Assembly: GCF_000299875.1 (NCBI RefSeq)
Contig: NZ_AMRK01000009.1
Span: 62,001 to 126,000 of the forward strand
Source: Celeribacter baekdonensis B30
GTDB taxonomy: Bacteria > Pseudomonadota > Alphaproteobacteria > Rhodobacterales > Rhodobacteraceae
Direction of reading: 5' to 3'
Length of the DNA stretch: 64,000 nucleotides
The notes under the pieces are model-generated. The model saw only the letters and a list, made by a program, of their open reading frames with translations. It did not search any database and was not told where the DNA came from. The translations under genes and the position numbers were made by a program. This document shows, one piece after another, positions 47,510-57,026 of the stretch (position 1 is its first letter; every line of letters begins with the position of its first letter).

Positions 47510-49953
47510 TCCGCCGCCTCCAGTTTTCTGATGTTGATTGGGTTGAATTCATGCGCATCTTTGCCGCCAACAAATTCGGCCCATGGGTCCACTTGCGCGA
47601 AACTCTGGGCATGGGCAAAGCGTGCATTATAGGCTTTGCGCTGTTCCAGATCGTCCAGAATCACCTCGCGGATGTGGTCATAGCCCAGCCGATCCGCCCA
47701 TTTGTAAATCCGTTCCAGATAAAACCCGGTTTCGCGATAATATTGCGTCAATGCGCCGACCACCTCGATCACGTCGTCTTCGGTCGGCACGGTGCCGAGT
47801 TTGGTCGTACCTTGGATGTGAAGCCCGGCGGCCCCGCCGTAGAGCACCTCATAACCGCTATCGACACAGACGATGCCGATGTCCTTACAGGTGCTTTCCG
47901 CACAGTTGCGCGGGCAACCCGACACGGCGAGTTTAAGTTTTGCCGGGGTCCATGCGCCCCAGAGATAGTGCTCAAGTTTGATGCCCAAGCCGGTGGAGTC
48001 CTGGGTGCCAAAGCGGCACCAATCGGAACCGACACAGGTTTTCACTGTGCGCAGGCCCTTGGCATAAGCGGCCCCGGAGATCATTCCTGCGGCATTGAGA
48101 TCGGCCCAAACCGGGATCAAATCCTCCTTTTTGACGCCCAAAAGGTCGATCCTTTGCCCGCCTGTTACCTTCACGGTCGGAATTTCATATTTGTCCGCCA
48201 CATCGGCAATCGCGCGCAGCTCGTCCGGCGTGGTGATGCCGCCAAACATCCGGGGTACGACCGAATAGGTGCCGTCCTTTTGGATGTTGGCGTGGACGCG
48301 TTCGTTGATGAACCGCGACTGTTGATCATCGACATACTCGCCCGGCCAATCGGCCACGAGGTAATAATTCAACGCCGGACGGCATTTGGCACAGCCTTCC
48401 GGCGTGGTCCATTCCAGCGCTTGCATGACGGCGGGGATGGATTTGAGGCCCTTGGCTTTGATCAAGCGGCGGACATGGCCGTGGCTGTGGGTGGTGCAGG
48501 GACACATGCCCTCGGAGGCGGGCAATTGAAACGCATCGCCCAAGGTGAGCGCCATGACATTTTCAACCAACCCGGTGCAGGTGCCGCAAGACGCCGAGGC
48601 TTTGGTATGGGCGCGCACTTCGGTCAGCGAGGTCAGACCTTTGGCTTGGATCGCGGTCACAATTGTGCCTTTGGTAATGCCGTTACAGCCGCAAATCTCC
48701 GCATCATCCGAGAGATTTGCGACCGCGGCCAAAGGGTCAGCCCCCGCGCCGCCCTGATAAGCCTGACCAAAGATCAATGTCTCGCGCATCTCGGAGATGT
48801 CTTCGCCGGATTTCAACAGCTCGTTGTACCAGCCACCATCGGCGACATCGCCATAAAGCACCGCGCCGATGATCTTATTGTCCTTGAGGATCACGCGCTT
48901 ATACGTCCCGCGCATCGCATCGCGCAGCACAATGTCTTCGCGTCCGTCGCCCTCGGCAAAATCGCCAACGGAGTAGAGATCACAACCGGTGACCTTGAGT
49001 TTTGTCGGTGTTTCAGCATGGGCAAAGGCCATTTCTGAAGCGCCCGCCAAGTGATCCGCCGCCACTTTCGCCATGCGGTAAAGCGGTGCGACAAGGCCAT
49101 AGACCAGGCCACCGACCTCAACACATTCGCCGACCGAATAGATGTTCGGATCAGAGGTTTTCATCGTCGCATCCGTCACAATACCGCGGTTGACCTCAAG
49201 CCCGGCCTCTTGCGCCACTTGCACATTCGGGCGGATGCCCACGGCCATGACCACGAGCGAGGCGTCGATCACCCGGCCATCGGCCAGTTCCACGCCCTCA
49301 ACCCGGTCTTGGCCCAAAATCTGTTTGGTGTTGGCCTCGCACAGGACTTCGATCCCGCGGCCTTCCAATTCCTTTTGCAACAGGTAGCCAGCCGCCGTGT
49401 CGAGTTGGCGTTCCATCAACGTCGGCATCAGGTGAATGACCGTCACCTCCATGCCGCGCTGTTTTAAGCCCGCCGCCGCTTCCAGTCCCAAAAGCCCGCC
49501 GCCAATCACAACCGCGCGCCCGCCTTTGTCGGAGGCTTCGATCATCGCGCCGGTGTCGTCCAGATCGCGATAGGCCAAAACGCCCGGCAGGTCATGCCCC
49601 GGCAAAGGAATGATAAACGGGTTCGACCCGGTGGCGATCACCAACTTGTCATAGGCCACTTCGCGCCCGGTCTCAGAGACGACTTTACGCTCGTTGCGGT
49701 GAATTTCGGTGATCTTTTCGCCCTGATGGAGCGTGATCCCGTGTTCCTCATACCAGCCTTCGCCATGGATGATGATATCGGCATAGGTTTTTTCGCCCGA
49801 CAGCACCGGCGACAGCATGATCCGGTCATAGTTGACGCGCGGCTCGGCGTTGAAAATCGTCACGTCATAGGCGTCTGTCACCTCAAACAGATGTTCCAAC
49901 ATCCGCCCAGGCGCCATCCCATTTCCAACGATCACTAGGTGTTTCTTCGACAT
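47506..49953 (-). CDS. nirB: Nitrite reductase large subunit (NADH)
   Basis: 815 residues. The N-terminal FAD/NAD(P)H domain begins MSKKHLVIVGNGMAPGRM; the central BFD-like [2Fe-2S] region includes ICGCNGITKG and SCGTCTGLVEN; the C-terminal siroheme/[4Fe-4S] half has TCVGSDWCRFGTQDS and SGCPRNCAEST. It reduces nitrite to ammonium in nitrate assimilation. No nitrate reductase (nasA) or transporter gene is in the window, so these two genes may be separated from the rest of the pathway. The start at 49953 has GGAG upstream. Confidence 0.95.
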   Translation of the reverse strand: MSKKHLVIVGNGMAPGRMLEHLFEVTDAYDVTIFNAEPRVNYDRIMLSPVLSGEKTYADIIIHGEGWYEEHGITLHQGEKITEIHRNERKVVSETGREVAYDKLVIATGSNPFIIPLPGHDLPGVLAYRDLDDTGAMIEASDKGGRAVVIGGGLLGLEAAAGLKQRGMEVTVIHLMPTLMERQLDTAAGYLLQKELEGRGIEVLCEANTKQILGQDRVEGVELADGRVIDASLVVMAVGIRPNVQVAQEAGLEVNRGIVTDATMKTSDPNIYSVGECVEVGGLVYGLVAPLYRMAKVAADHLAGASEMAFAHAETPTKLKVTGCDLYSVGDFAEGDGREDIVLRDAMRGTYKRVILKDNKIIGAVLYGDVADGGWYNELLKSGEDISEMRETLIFGQAYQGGAGADPLAAVANLSDDAEICGCNGITKGTIVTAIQAKGLTSLTEVRAHTKASASCGTCTGLVENVMALTLGDAFQLPASEGMCPCTTHSHGHVRRLIKAKGLKSIPAVMQALEWTTPEGCAKCRPALNYYLVADWPGEYVDDQQSRFINERVHANIQKDGTYSVVPRMFGGITTPDELRAIADVADKYEIPTVKVTGGQRIDLLGVKKEDLIPVWADLNAAGMISGAAYAKGLRTVKTCVGSDWCRFGTQDSTGLGIKLEHYLWGAWTPAKLKLAVSGCPRNCAESTCKDIGIVCVDSGYEVLYGGAAGLHIQGTTKLGTVPTEDDVIEVVGALTQYYRETGFYLERIYKWADRLGYDHIREVILDDLEQRKAYNARFAHAQSFAQVDPWAEFVGGKDAHEFNPINIRKLEAAE

Positions 49954-50026
49954 AATGGCACTCCATCTCAGAACGCGGGTCGCATCATGCGAGCCCAGTT
50001 TCGTTTCAGTGAGAATGCAGCGCCAT

Positions 50027-50203
50027 TGCCGCGCGTCCCGGTCTTTGGGACAAAAGGTCGGATCGCCACTCTGCGATCGCCTGTGAAACAGCTTCACGCT
50101 TTGCTTTTGGAAGCGGTCCTTGAATTAAGCAATTCAGAATCCGAAGATTGGCCAGAGTTTTGGGGCAAAATTATAGAGTGCCCGGATTTTCAGCACCAAA
50201 TCC
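50027..50203 (-). promoter_or_regulatory. nirB leader with five hairpins (candidate ANTAR/NasT-type site)
   Basis: Read 5' to 3' on the minus strand, the leader contains CCGGATTT-N-AAATCCGG (50182-50203), TGAATT-GCTT-AATTCA (about 50123-50138), GTGAA-GCTGT-TTCAC (50083-50097), GATCGC-AGAGTG-GCGATC (50061-50078) and GTCCC-N7-GGGAC (about 50029-50045). The fourth has a six-base loop with A at position 1 and G at position 4, the rule for ANTAR-bound hairpins used by NasT/NasR. The preceding hairpin is only 4 bases away but has a five-base loop. The region 49954-50257 contains no gene. Confidence 0.4.
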
Positions 50204-50257
50204 GGAGGGATATGCCGTCTCGCTTAGAAATGATGCAGTGCAGCAAAGGCGGGGTGC

Positions 50258-52687
50258 CTAAGTTCCGCGCCGTTTTGCCCGCAGAGTCGGATCGGCTTCG
50301 GTCGGGTCTTCGGGCCAGGGGTGGCGCGGATATTGCCCGCGCATATCCTTGCGCACATCGGCGTAGGAGCTTTTCCAAAACCCAGGCAAATCCATCGTGA
50401 CCTGCACCGGACGATGCGCGGGGGAGGTTAAAACCACCTTGAGCGGCACGCGGTTTGGCCCGACCGTCGGGTGGGTGGTGGTGCCAAAAAACTCTTGAAT
50501 GCGGCCCGTCACCTCGGGGTGCTCGCCGGAATAATCAATCGGTAATTTGCGCCCGACCGGGCTGACGAACTGTCCGGGCACTTCTGTGTCCAGCCGCTGC
50601 ATTTGGCTCCAATCCAACATTGCGCGGAGCGCCTCGGTGATGTCCAGAGACCGCAATTGCGTTTCGGAGCGCGCGCCTTTGAGATGCGGCAAAAGCCATG
50701 TCTCAAGCGTCTCCATCAAAGCCGCCTCAGAGACATCGGGAAAATCATCTCCCATCAAACGCACCCGTGCGGCAAAGCGTTTGGCAGCGTCACTCCATGG
50801 CAATCCGATCTGGCGTAGCCCGTCGAGCGCCCCGAGGGCCATCGCCTCAGGCGGGGCCTCTTTCCACTGACGATCCTCCAAGACCAGCGCGCCAAAACAC
50901 TCCTGTTTGCGCGCCACCACCCGTTTTTCACGCTTGTCCCATTGGCATATCTCGCGCCACATGATTTGCTCGCCATAAAGCGCGCGCAGCTCTGCCTCAG
51001 TGAGTTCCACGGCTTGCCGGATTTTTGCCTCACGCGGCGCGCCGTCTGTGTCGGTGACGACGATCAACCGGACGCCAGCCATTTGATCACCATCGTCCAT
51101 CACCGCGCCCTTGCCGCCCGACAGGATATAGCGCGCCTGATCGCCTTTGCGACGCAGGCCAATGCGGTCCGGGTAGGCCAATGCGGCCATCTCACCCAGA
51201 CTCATTTTGGGGCCTTCACTCGCGCCCGCACGCAACCGTTTGGCCTCCTGTTTCACCCGCTCGATCACGCCGCGATCCATCGTGCCCGGTGTCCCCTGAC
51301 CCGGCGTACGCAGCGCGCGGATGCGCAGCGCCAAATCAACGCCTGCGCCACGCAAAGGATCGCGTTCGTTCAACAAAGCCGCCAAATCTGCCGCCTGCGC
51401 CCCCGCCAATTGCAGCATATGTGCAAGTCTCGGGTGCAGCGGTTTGGTCGATAGAGCCTTGCCATGCGCCGTAATCCGTCCCGTTTCATCCAGCGCGCCC
51501 AGCCCATGCAGCAAGGCACGCGCCTCCGCCAAAGGCCCCGGTGGTGGGGGCGTCAAAAACGATAGGTCCGATTCAAACGCCCCCCAAAGCGCCAGTTCCA
51601 AGGCCAATCCCGTGAGGTCTGCCGTTTCAATTTCGGCCGGGGCAAAGGCGGGCATTGCGCCTTCTTCGCCCTTGGTCCAGAATCGGAAGCACACGCCCTC
51701 GGCAACCCGTCCGGCACGGCCCCGGCGTTGCTCGGCCTCGGCCTTTGAGGCGCGTTCGGTGATCAGCCGCGACATGCCCGAGGCCGGATCAAACCGTGCC
51801 CGCCGCGCCCGGCCTGCGTCCACGACGATGCGCACATCTTCGATGGTCAAAGAGGTCTCGGCGATGGAGGTGGCCAACACGATCTTGCGACCCGTCGCAC
51901 AGGGAGCAATTGCGGCGCGCTGGTCGGCAAATTTCATCGCGCCAAACAGAGGACGGACCGCGCAATCGGTGGGGACGCGCCCTGTGAGCCGTGCCTCAAC
52001 CCGGCGGATCTCGCTTTCACCCGGTATAAACACCAAGGCCGATCCGCTCTCCTGTGTGACCGCCTCAATCACCAAATCCGCCATCGCGTCTTCAAAGCGG
52101 CGTGCTTTGGGCGTCGGAGCGTCCAACCAGCGGGTGTCGACCGGAAAGGCCCGGCCTTCGGAGCGGATCACCGGGGCATCGTCCAAAAGCGCGGCCACGG
52201 GATCAGCGTCCAAGGTAGCCGACATGACGATGACCACAAGATCGTCGCGCAACACTTGACGCAATTCCCAAGTCAGCGCCAAGCCCAGATCGGCATTGAG
52301 CGAGCGTTCGTGATATTCATCAAAAATCACCGCGCCGACGCCGGTCAGTTCCGGGTCACTTTGCAACATCCGGGTCAGAATGCCTTCGGTGACGACTTCG
52401 ATCCGGGTGGATTTCGACAGTTTGGTGTCGCCGCGCATCCTGTAGCCGACCGTTTGCCCAACAGCCTCCCCCAGCGTTTGCGCCATGCGTTCGGCGGCGG
52501 AGCGGGCCGCCAATCGACGCGGTTCCAACATCACGATCCGTCCCGTGATATGCGGTAAAAGCGCCAAGGGCACGCGGGTGGTTTTGCCCGCGCCGGGCGG
52601 GGCCATCAACACCGCGCGGCCCGTGTCGCGCACGGCACAGGTCAGCGCATCCAGCACATCATCAATCGGGAGTTTCGGTTCAAACAT
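50258..52687 (-). CDS. hrpB: ATP-dependent helicase HrpB
   Basis: An 809-residue DEAH-type helicase. Walker A APPGAGKTTRVPLALL (about residues 30-45), the DEYH box (VIFDEYHERSLNADLG), the SAT motif, and the QRRGRAGR motif (motif VI) are in order; the C-terminal HrpB-specific region follows. The function is uncharacterised; it is not essential in E. coli. The ATG at 52687 is the start; the upstream TTG would add only six residues. It is a single gene upstream of nirB. Confidence 0.94.
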   Translation of the reverse strand: MFEPKLPIDDVLDALTCAVRDTGRAVLMAPPGAGKTTRVPLALLPHITGRIVMLEPRRLAARSAAERMAQTLGEAVGQTVGYRMRGDTKLSKSTRIEVVTEGILTRMLQSDPELTGVGAVIFDEYHERSLNADLGLALTWELRQVLRDDLVVIVMSATLDADPVAALLDDAPVIRSEGRAFPVDTRWLDAPTPKARRFEDAMADLVIEAVTQESGSALVFIPGESEIRRVEARLTGRVPTDCAVRPLFGAMKFADQRAAIAPCATGRKIVLATSIAETSLTIEDVRIVVDAGRARRARFDPASGMSRLITERASKAEAEQRRGRAGRVAEGVCFRFWTKGEEGAMPAFAPAEIETADLTGLALELALWGAFESDLSFLTPPPPGPLAEARALLHGLGALDETGRITAHGKALSTKPLHPRLAHMLQLAGAQAADLAALLNERDPLRGAGVDLALRIRALRTPGQGTPGTMDRGVIERVKQEAKRLRAGASEGPKMSLGEMAALAYPDRIGLRRKGDQARYILSGGKGAVMDDGDQMAGVRLIVVTDTDGAPREAKIRQAVELTEAELRALYGEQIMWREICQWDKREKRVVARKQECFGALVLEDRQWKEAPPEAMALGALDGLRQIGLPWSDAAKRFAARVRLMGDDFPDVSEAALMETLETWLLPHLKGARSETQLRSLDITEALRAMLDWSQMQRLDTEVPGQFVSPVGRKLPIDYSGEHPEVTGRIQEFFGTTTHPTVGPNRVPLKVVLTSPAHRPVQVTMDLPGFWKSSYADVRKDMRGQYPRHPWPEDPTEADPTLRAKRRGT

Positions 52688-52747
52688 GGCCCCGTTATGA
52701 GCCAAAGCGGGGCGGGCGAAAAGAGGGGCTGCGCTTGAGGGTGAACC

Positions 52748-53464
52748 TTATTGCCGGGTGAGCGTTGCCGAACCCCATAGTGTGTCGACTTTGGCCTCGA
52801 CCAAATGCGACTTTCCCTCCGCCCCTGCAAAGCGCAGCGTCAGCGGAAAGCTCACCCGTTCGCGCATCTCGGCGTCAGAATAGCCCGCAATACGGCGGTA
52901 GTTGCCTGAACACTGACCGTCACGCATTGGCCCAAGCGTCACTTGGCTGCGCCGTCGTCCGTCAAAGACGGGAATGTTTTGACCGCATGGCGCGGGGCCC
53001 GAGCGCAGAAGGGTGTAGAGCGCGGTGAGGGGGTCGATGGTGCCACGTTGATCTTCGAGCGCGATCAAAAGTGGTGAGGTTGGCGTGTCGTCGAGCACCT
53101 GCGGCAGACCGGCGTCATACTGTAAACGGGTGAGGCTTTGGCGGCGGCCTGTGTCGACGTTTTCTTCATATTTGCGCGGAATGAGGGATGTTCCAAGGCG
53201 GGTGCCTTGGGCATGGGCATCAAATCGTATGCCCACTAAAATGCCGATCAATCCTGTGTCCTGAAACTGTGCTCGCACCGCATAGGTTTGATCCGTTTCG
53301 TTGGCGGCCACGCCCAAATGGCCGACCTTGAGAGCGCCAAGGCGGATGTCAAACCGCATGTGCGTGTCCTGAGCCATCAGCGGTGGGGATGTGAGCGCAA
53401 ACACCAAAGGCCCCCAGACAAGGGCGCGTGTATAGCGGCGCAAAATTGGGAAAACCTGGAGCAT
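52748..53464 (-). CDS. DUF3108 periplasmic protein
   Basis: 238 residues with a signal sequence (about 1-32, ending PPLMAQ). The DUF3108 pattern is present: an early TGLIGILVGIRFDAHAQG region and a later LPQVLDDTPTSPLLIAL loop; strands alternate through the rest. DUF3108 proteins are of unknown function in Proteobacteria. The ATG at 53464 gives a normal signal; an earlier in-frame start at 53515 is not signal-like. It is divergent from meaB. Confidence 0.8.
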   Translation of the reverse strand: MLQVFPILRRYTRALVWGPLVFALTSPPLMAQDTHMRFDIRLGALKVGHLGVAANETDQTYAVRAQFQDTGLIGILVGIRFDAHAQGTRLGTSLIPRKYEENVDTGRRQSLTRLQYDAGLPQVLDDTPTSPLLIALEDQRGTIDPLTALYTLLRSGPAPCGQNIPVFDGRRRSQVTLGPMRDGQCSGNYRRIAGYSDAEMRERVSFPLTLRFAGAEGKSHLVEAKVDTLWGSATLTRQ

Positions 53465-53575
53465 ATGGGGCACTCTTACAGACCGGACAGGTACAGGCCG
53501 GACAGGGGTGGACATCGCCCCGATGGACGGGGCAAAACGAAAGGCGACATGCGCTTAATCTGCCGGAAGACTGTA

Positions 53576-54553
53576 ATGGATATAAAACAACTTGCTGACG
53601 GGGTGGTTTCGGGCAACCGTCGGGCTTTGGCCCGTGCCATCACCTTGGTCGAATCTGCCCGCGCCGATCACCGCGCGCAGGCGATTTTACTGATGGAAGA
53701 GGTCGGTAAATCCGGGCGTCAGGCGCTTCGACTTGGATTGTCGGGGACTCCGGGGGTGGGCAAATCCACCTTTATCGAAAGTTTTGGCATGATGATGATC
53801 CGCGAGGGCAAAAAGGTCGCCGTTTTGGCGGTGGACCCGTCTTCGGCGCGCTCAGGCGGGTCCATTTTGGGCGACAAAACCCGGATGGAGGAATTGTCGC
53901 GCGAACCAAACGCCTTTATCCGGCCGTCGCCGTCGCAAACCGAATTGGGCGGCGTGGCACGGCGCACCCGCGAGGCGGTCGCTCTGTGTGAGGCGGCGGG
54001 CTATGATTTGATCCTGATCGAAACCGTGGGGGTCGGGCAGTCCGAGACCGTGGTCTCCGAGATGTCCGATCTGTTCTTGCTGCTGCTGGCCCCTGGAGGC
54101 GGGGATGAGCTTCAGGGCGTCAAGCGCGGTATTATGGAAATGGCCGATATTATCCTGGTGAACAAGGCTGACGGCGATCTCAAACCCGCCGCCAATCGCA
54201 CCTGTGCGGATTACGCAGGCGCCCTGCGCCTGTTGCGCAAACGGCCACAAGACCCGGAAGGCTTCCCCAAGGCGATGACCGTCTCGGCCCTTCAGGTCGA
54301 TGGTCTGAAAGAGGCGTGGGGCGAAATCCAAAACCTCACCGAATGGCGGCGCGAGACGGGGCATTTTGATCAACGTCGCGCCGAGCAGGCCGAATATTGG
54401 TTTGGTCAGGAGATTCGTCAGGGCCTTTTGGCACAGCTGCAAAAAGAGCCGCTCAAATCCATGATTTCCGATCTGGCCAAACAGGTTGCTGCGGGGCAGT
54501 TGACGCCGGGCCATGCGGCGGCGGATGTTTTGAACGCGCTTCAGCACGGCTAA
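53576..54553 (+). CDS. meaB: Methylmalonyl-CoA mutase-associated GTPase
   Basis: A 325-residue G3E-family GTPase chaperone that protects methylmalonyl-CoA mutase and gates cobalamin loading. The P-loop GLSGTPGVGKST lies at about residues 54-65, the switch motif ETVGVGQSE (about 148-156), and NKADGDLK near 199-206 is the nucleotide specificity motif. I chose the ATG at 53576 with GGAAGA upstream. The mutase itself is outside the window; mce is at 22085. Confidence 0.95.
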   Translation: MDIKQLADGVVSGNRRALARAITLVESARADHRAQAILLMEEVGKSGRQALRLGLSGTPGVGKSTFIESFGMMMIREGKKVAVLAVDPSSARSGGSILGDKTRMEELSREPNAFIRPSPSQTELGGVARRTREAVALCEAAGYDLILIETVGVGQSETVVSEMSDLFLLLLAPGGGDELQGVKRGIMEMADIILVNKADGDLKPAANRTCADYAGALRLLRKRPQDPEGFPKAMTVSALQVDGLKEAWGEIQNLTEWRRETGHFDQRRAEQAEYWFGQEIRQGLLAQLQKEPLKSMISDLAKQVAAGQLTPGHAAADVLNALQHG

Positions 54554-54633
54554 GGCGCATTCCCCACGGCCCATCTCGGTTGTGGGGCTTGACGATTCTC
54601 CGATGATCGCCTATGCACCGCGAACTGAATTTC

Positions 54634-54661
54634 GGGCGCTTCCCTCGGGCGGTGCCTTTTT
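54634..54661 (+). terminator. Possible terminator after meaB
   Basis: A 5-pair stem GGCGC/GTGCC is followed by five T residues, 80 bases after meaB; the stem is short, so confidence is modest. Confidence 0.45.
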
Positions 54662-54813
54662 CTGTCGATAAACAGACTTCTGTGACAGTTTCATGTGATT
54701 TCGGGGTTGCACCTTGGACACTTGAGCGTCAAAGAGAGCGCGAACAAGACAGAACTGAGTCTTAAGAAGTGCGGGGCGGGTGACGCTTTCGCCAGTGAAA
54801 CGAGGATAAACCC

Positions 54814-55101
54814 ATGTCGCGTCGTTGCGAACTGACCGGTAAAGGCCCGATGTCTGGCAACAATGTCAGCCACGCCAAAAACAGAACCCGCCGCCGTTTT
54901 CTTCCGAATCTCAACGAAATGTCGCTGATTTCGGAAACACTCGGTCGCTCGTTCAAGCTGCGTATTTCTGCTGCTGCGTTGCGTACTGTTGACCACCGTG
55001 GTGGTCTGGACGCTTTCCTGGCGAAAGCCAAGGACGAAGAGCTGTCCGATAGCGCGCTGAAAATCAAAAAAGAAATCAAAAAAGCTCAAGCCACCGCTTA
55101 A
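54814..55101 (+). CDS. rpmB: 50S ribosomal protein L28
   Basis: A 95-residue ribosomal protein. The N-terminus [20 protein letters not shown] and the basic run [11 protein letters not shown] are the L28 signature. A zinc-ribbon Cys pair is absent, as in most alphaproteobacterial L28. It is a single gene with a GAGGA-type ribosome-binding site and a terminator just after. Confidence 0.97.
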   Translation: MSRRCELTGKGPMSGNNVSHAKNRTRRRFLPNLNEMSLISETLGRSFKLRISAAALRTVDHRGGLDAFLAKAKDEELSDSALKIKKEIKKAQATA

Positions 55102-55123
55102 GTTCTTTTTGGTTGAGATGGTG

Positions 55124-55157
55124 AAACCCTCGAATGGCCTGGCGCTTTCGGGGGTTT
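55124..55157 (+). terminator. Terminator after rpmB
   Basis: An 11-pair stem AAACCCTCGAA / TTCGGGGGTTT (one T-G pair) with a 12-base loop is followed by further T residues. Confidence 0.8.
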
Positions 55158-55204
55158 TTCTATGAGCGATTGACAAGGGACCGTAGGCTCTGGCCTGATA
55201 CCCT

Positions 55205-56524
55205 ATGGTTTGGGCTTTGAAACAAACGATCGGGTGGTGGGCCATACTCCGCTGGGCTGGGCGGTTTATGTGCGTCGCGGCCACTGTTGTGTTGGTGGCC
55301 ACTTTGGGGATCGCCTCTGCTGCGCAGGCGGATGATCCGTTTTGTGCCTTGCCCCCCGGCGACGCGGATGACATCCGCCTTTGCGCCAATTACCCCTTTG
55401 ATTTGACATCTTTTTCCTCAAGTTTGGAATATATGGTGGTGAACAAGGCGGTGCAGACACCCTTTGATATGTTCGCTTGGCGCGCCTTCACGGCCTTGAA
55501 TTGGCGCGATGTTGCGCCTTCGGAACCCGCACCCGATGCCTGGCAATCCATGCCACGAAAAGACGCCGTGGTCGGTCAAGACATGGCCGTAGCCTGTCGT
55601 GGTTCAGGCGACACGTCCGGCCCATTGGTGTTGAGCGATCTGGTACAAGCGGATGGGGCCGCCGTGATTGACCAAAACGGCAATCCGTTGGTGTATGAAA
55701 CGCGGATCAATGCCCCTGCCGCCGCCTATGTTGCGGGGTTGACCTCGCAGGATGCCAATTTCCCAAGGGGGCAGAGCGCCAAGGCCCCGCCCAGCGTTCA
55801 TGTCAAAACGGCGTGGGTGTGGCTGGATGACGACGATCCCCGATTTGTCACCGAACGTGGGGTTGTGCGGGTTCCGGCGGAGCAGAGCCTTTCGGGTCAA
55901 CCTTTGTGCCTTGAGGGGCTGTTTGGCATGGTCGGGATGCATATTGTCACCAAGGTCGGGTCCGGCAATGGCGACGAGTGGCTCTGGGCCACGTTTGAGC
56001 ATCAAGACACGGCACCGCTCTCTCCGGTCGCGCGCCGGATCAATTCGATTTATTCCAAGGACTTGTTTCCAAATGGCTGTCCCGCCCCGAAGGCGGCGCA
56101 ATCGTACCTGTTGTTTGATCCGTCTTGCCCGAGTTGCGCCACCAATGTGCCGCCGCCCATGCCGTTTTGGTCACAGGCCCCGCCCTTTGCCCGTGCCCGC
56201 GATGGGAGCCCCCTTGCGCCCAGTCGGATCACGCGATGTTGGCAAATCTTTGACCCGACCCAAGACACCAATGCCCGCTGGCAGGCGCGTCTGGCCGACA
56301 CCCCTTTGGCGCAGTACCGTTTGATCACCAATCAATGGCGCGGTGCCAATAAAAGCCCGTTGTTTGAACATGGCGAGGTGCCGCGTTTCGTGTCCAATGT
56401 GACGATGGAAAGCTACCTGCAAGATGCGCGAGAGGGGAGTTGTCTGGGCTGTCACGCCGAAGCCCGCACGCGGTCGGGCGGCTTTGCGGATTTTGCCTTT
56501 TACCTCTCCGAGCTTGGGCCGTGA
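55205..56524 (+). CDS. Secreted protein with one C-terminal c-type heme motif
   Basis: 439 residues. A signal peptide ends near ASAAQADD (about residue 43; the ATG at 55268 would give a shorter one). A long unassigned domain carries FAWRAFTALNWRD, a stretch shared by a family of secreted proteins of unknown function. A single CLGCH heme-attachment motif lies about 20 residues from the C-terminus, followed by SGGFADFAFYL. Eleven other residues are Cys, so disulfides are likely. It is probably a periplasmic heme protein; the reaction is unknown. Confidence 0.7.
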   Translation: MVWALKQTIGWWAILRWAGRFMCVAATVVLVATLGIASAAQADDPFCALPPGDADDIRLCANYPFDLTSFSSSLEYMVVNKAVQTPFDMFAWRAFTALNWRDVAPSEPAPDAWQSMPRKDAVVGQDMAVACRGSGDTSGPLVLSDLVQADGAAVIDQNGNPLVYETRINAPAAAYVAGLTSQDANFPRGQSAKAPPSVHVKTAWVWLDDDDPRFVTERGVVRVPAEQSLSGQPLCLEGLFGMVGMHIVTKVGSGNGDEWLWATFEHQDTAPLSPVARRINSIYSKDLFPNGCPAPKAAQSYLLFDPSCPSCATNVPPPMPFWSQAPPFARARDGSPLAPSRITRCWQIFDPTQDTNARWQARLADTPLAQYRLITNQWRGANKSPLFEHGEVPRFVSNVTMESYLQDAREGSCLGCHAEARTRSGGFADFAFYLSELGP

Positions 56525-56639
56525 GTGAGGGGCGGTGATGGGCGGTCGTTGCGACAAAGGCATGTGGCGGCACGTCGCAGTGCCGGTGTCGCGCTGTGTT
56601 GCGCTTGCCTTCCGCTGCGGTCCGGCTAAAGTGCCGTTC

Positions 56640-56987
56640 ATGCGTTTGACCCGTCCCATCGCGGCCTTTGTGCTGGCCTTTATGCTGCTCGTTACGTCCC
56701 AATCCATGGCCGTGGCACGGGGCACTATGGTTGATGCGACCGGGACGATGGTGCTGTGTACGGGCACCGGGCCGATCACCGTTTTGATGGACGAGAATGG
56801 CGAACCTATTGGGCCACGCCACATCTGTCCCGATTGCGCGCTCAGTGTCATTGCCGGGCTGGCCGAGCCTTTCGTGCTGTCTGCGCCGGGCCACACTGTG
56901 TTGCGCTTTGCGCCCGCATCTGTGGCGCACCACATGACCGCGATCTCCCTGCCCAACCGCAAGGCCCGCGATCCGCCTTTGGTCTAA
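56640..56987 (+). CDS. Small exported protein preceding the copper chaperone
   Basis: 115 residues with an N-terminal hydrophobic signal (MRLTRPIAAFVLAFMLLVTS). A single CPDCAL motif plus one more Cys (VLCTG) may bind metal or form disulfides. It resembles DUF2946-like genes next to copper proteins. It is 39 bases upstream of the PCu(A)C gene, probably in one operon. The start is uncertain, with 56640 favoured because it begins a signal peptide. Confidence 0.6.
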   Translation: MRLTRPIAAFVLAFMLLVTSQSMAVARGTMVDATGTMVLCTGTGPITVLMDENGEPIGPRHICPDCALSVIAGLAEPFVLSAPGHTVLRFAPASVAHHMTAISLPNRKARDPPLV

Positions 56988-57026
56988 TCTGTTTCTCTTT
57001 CAAACACTCAGACCAAGGATAAAATC

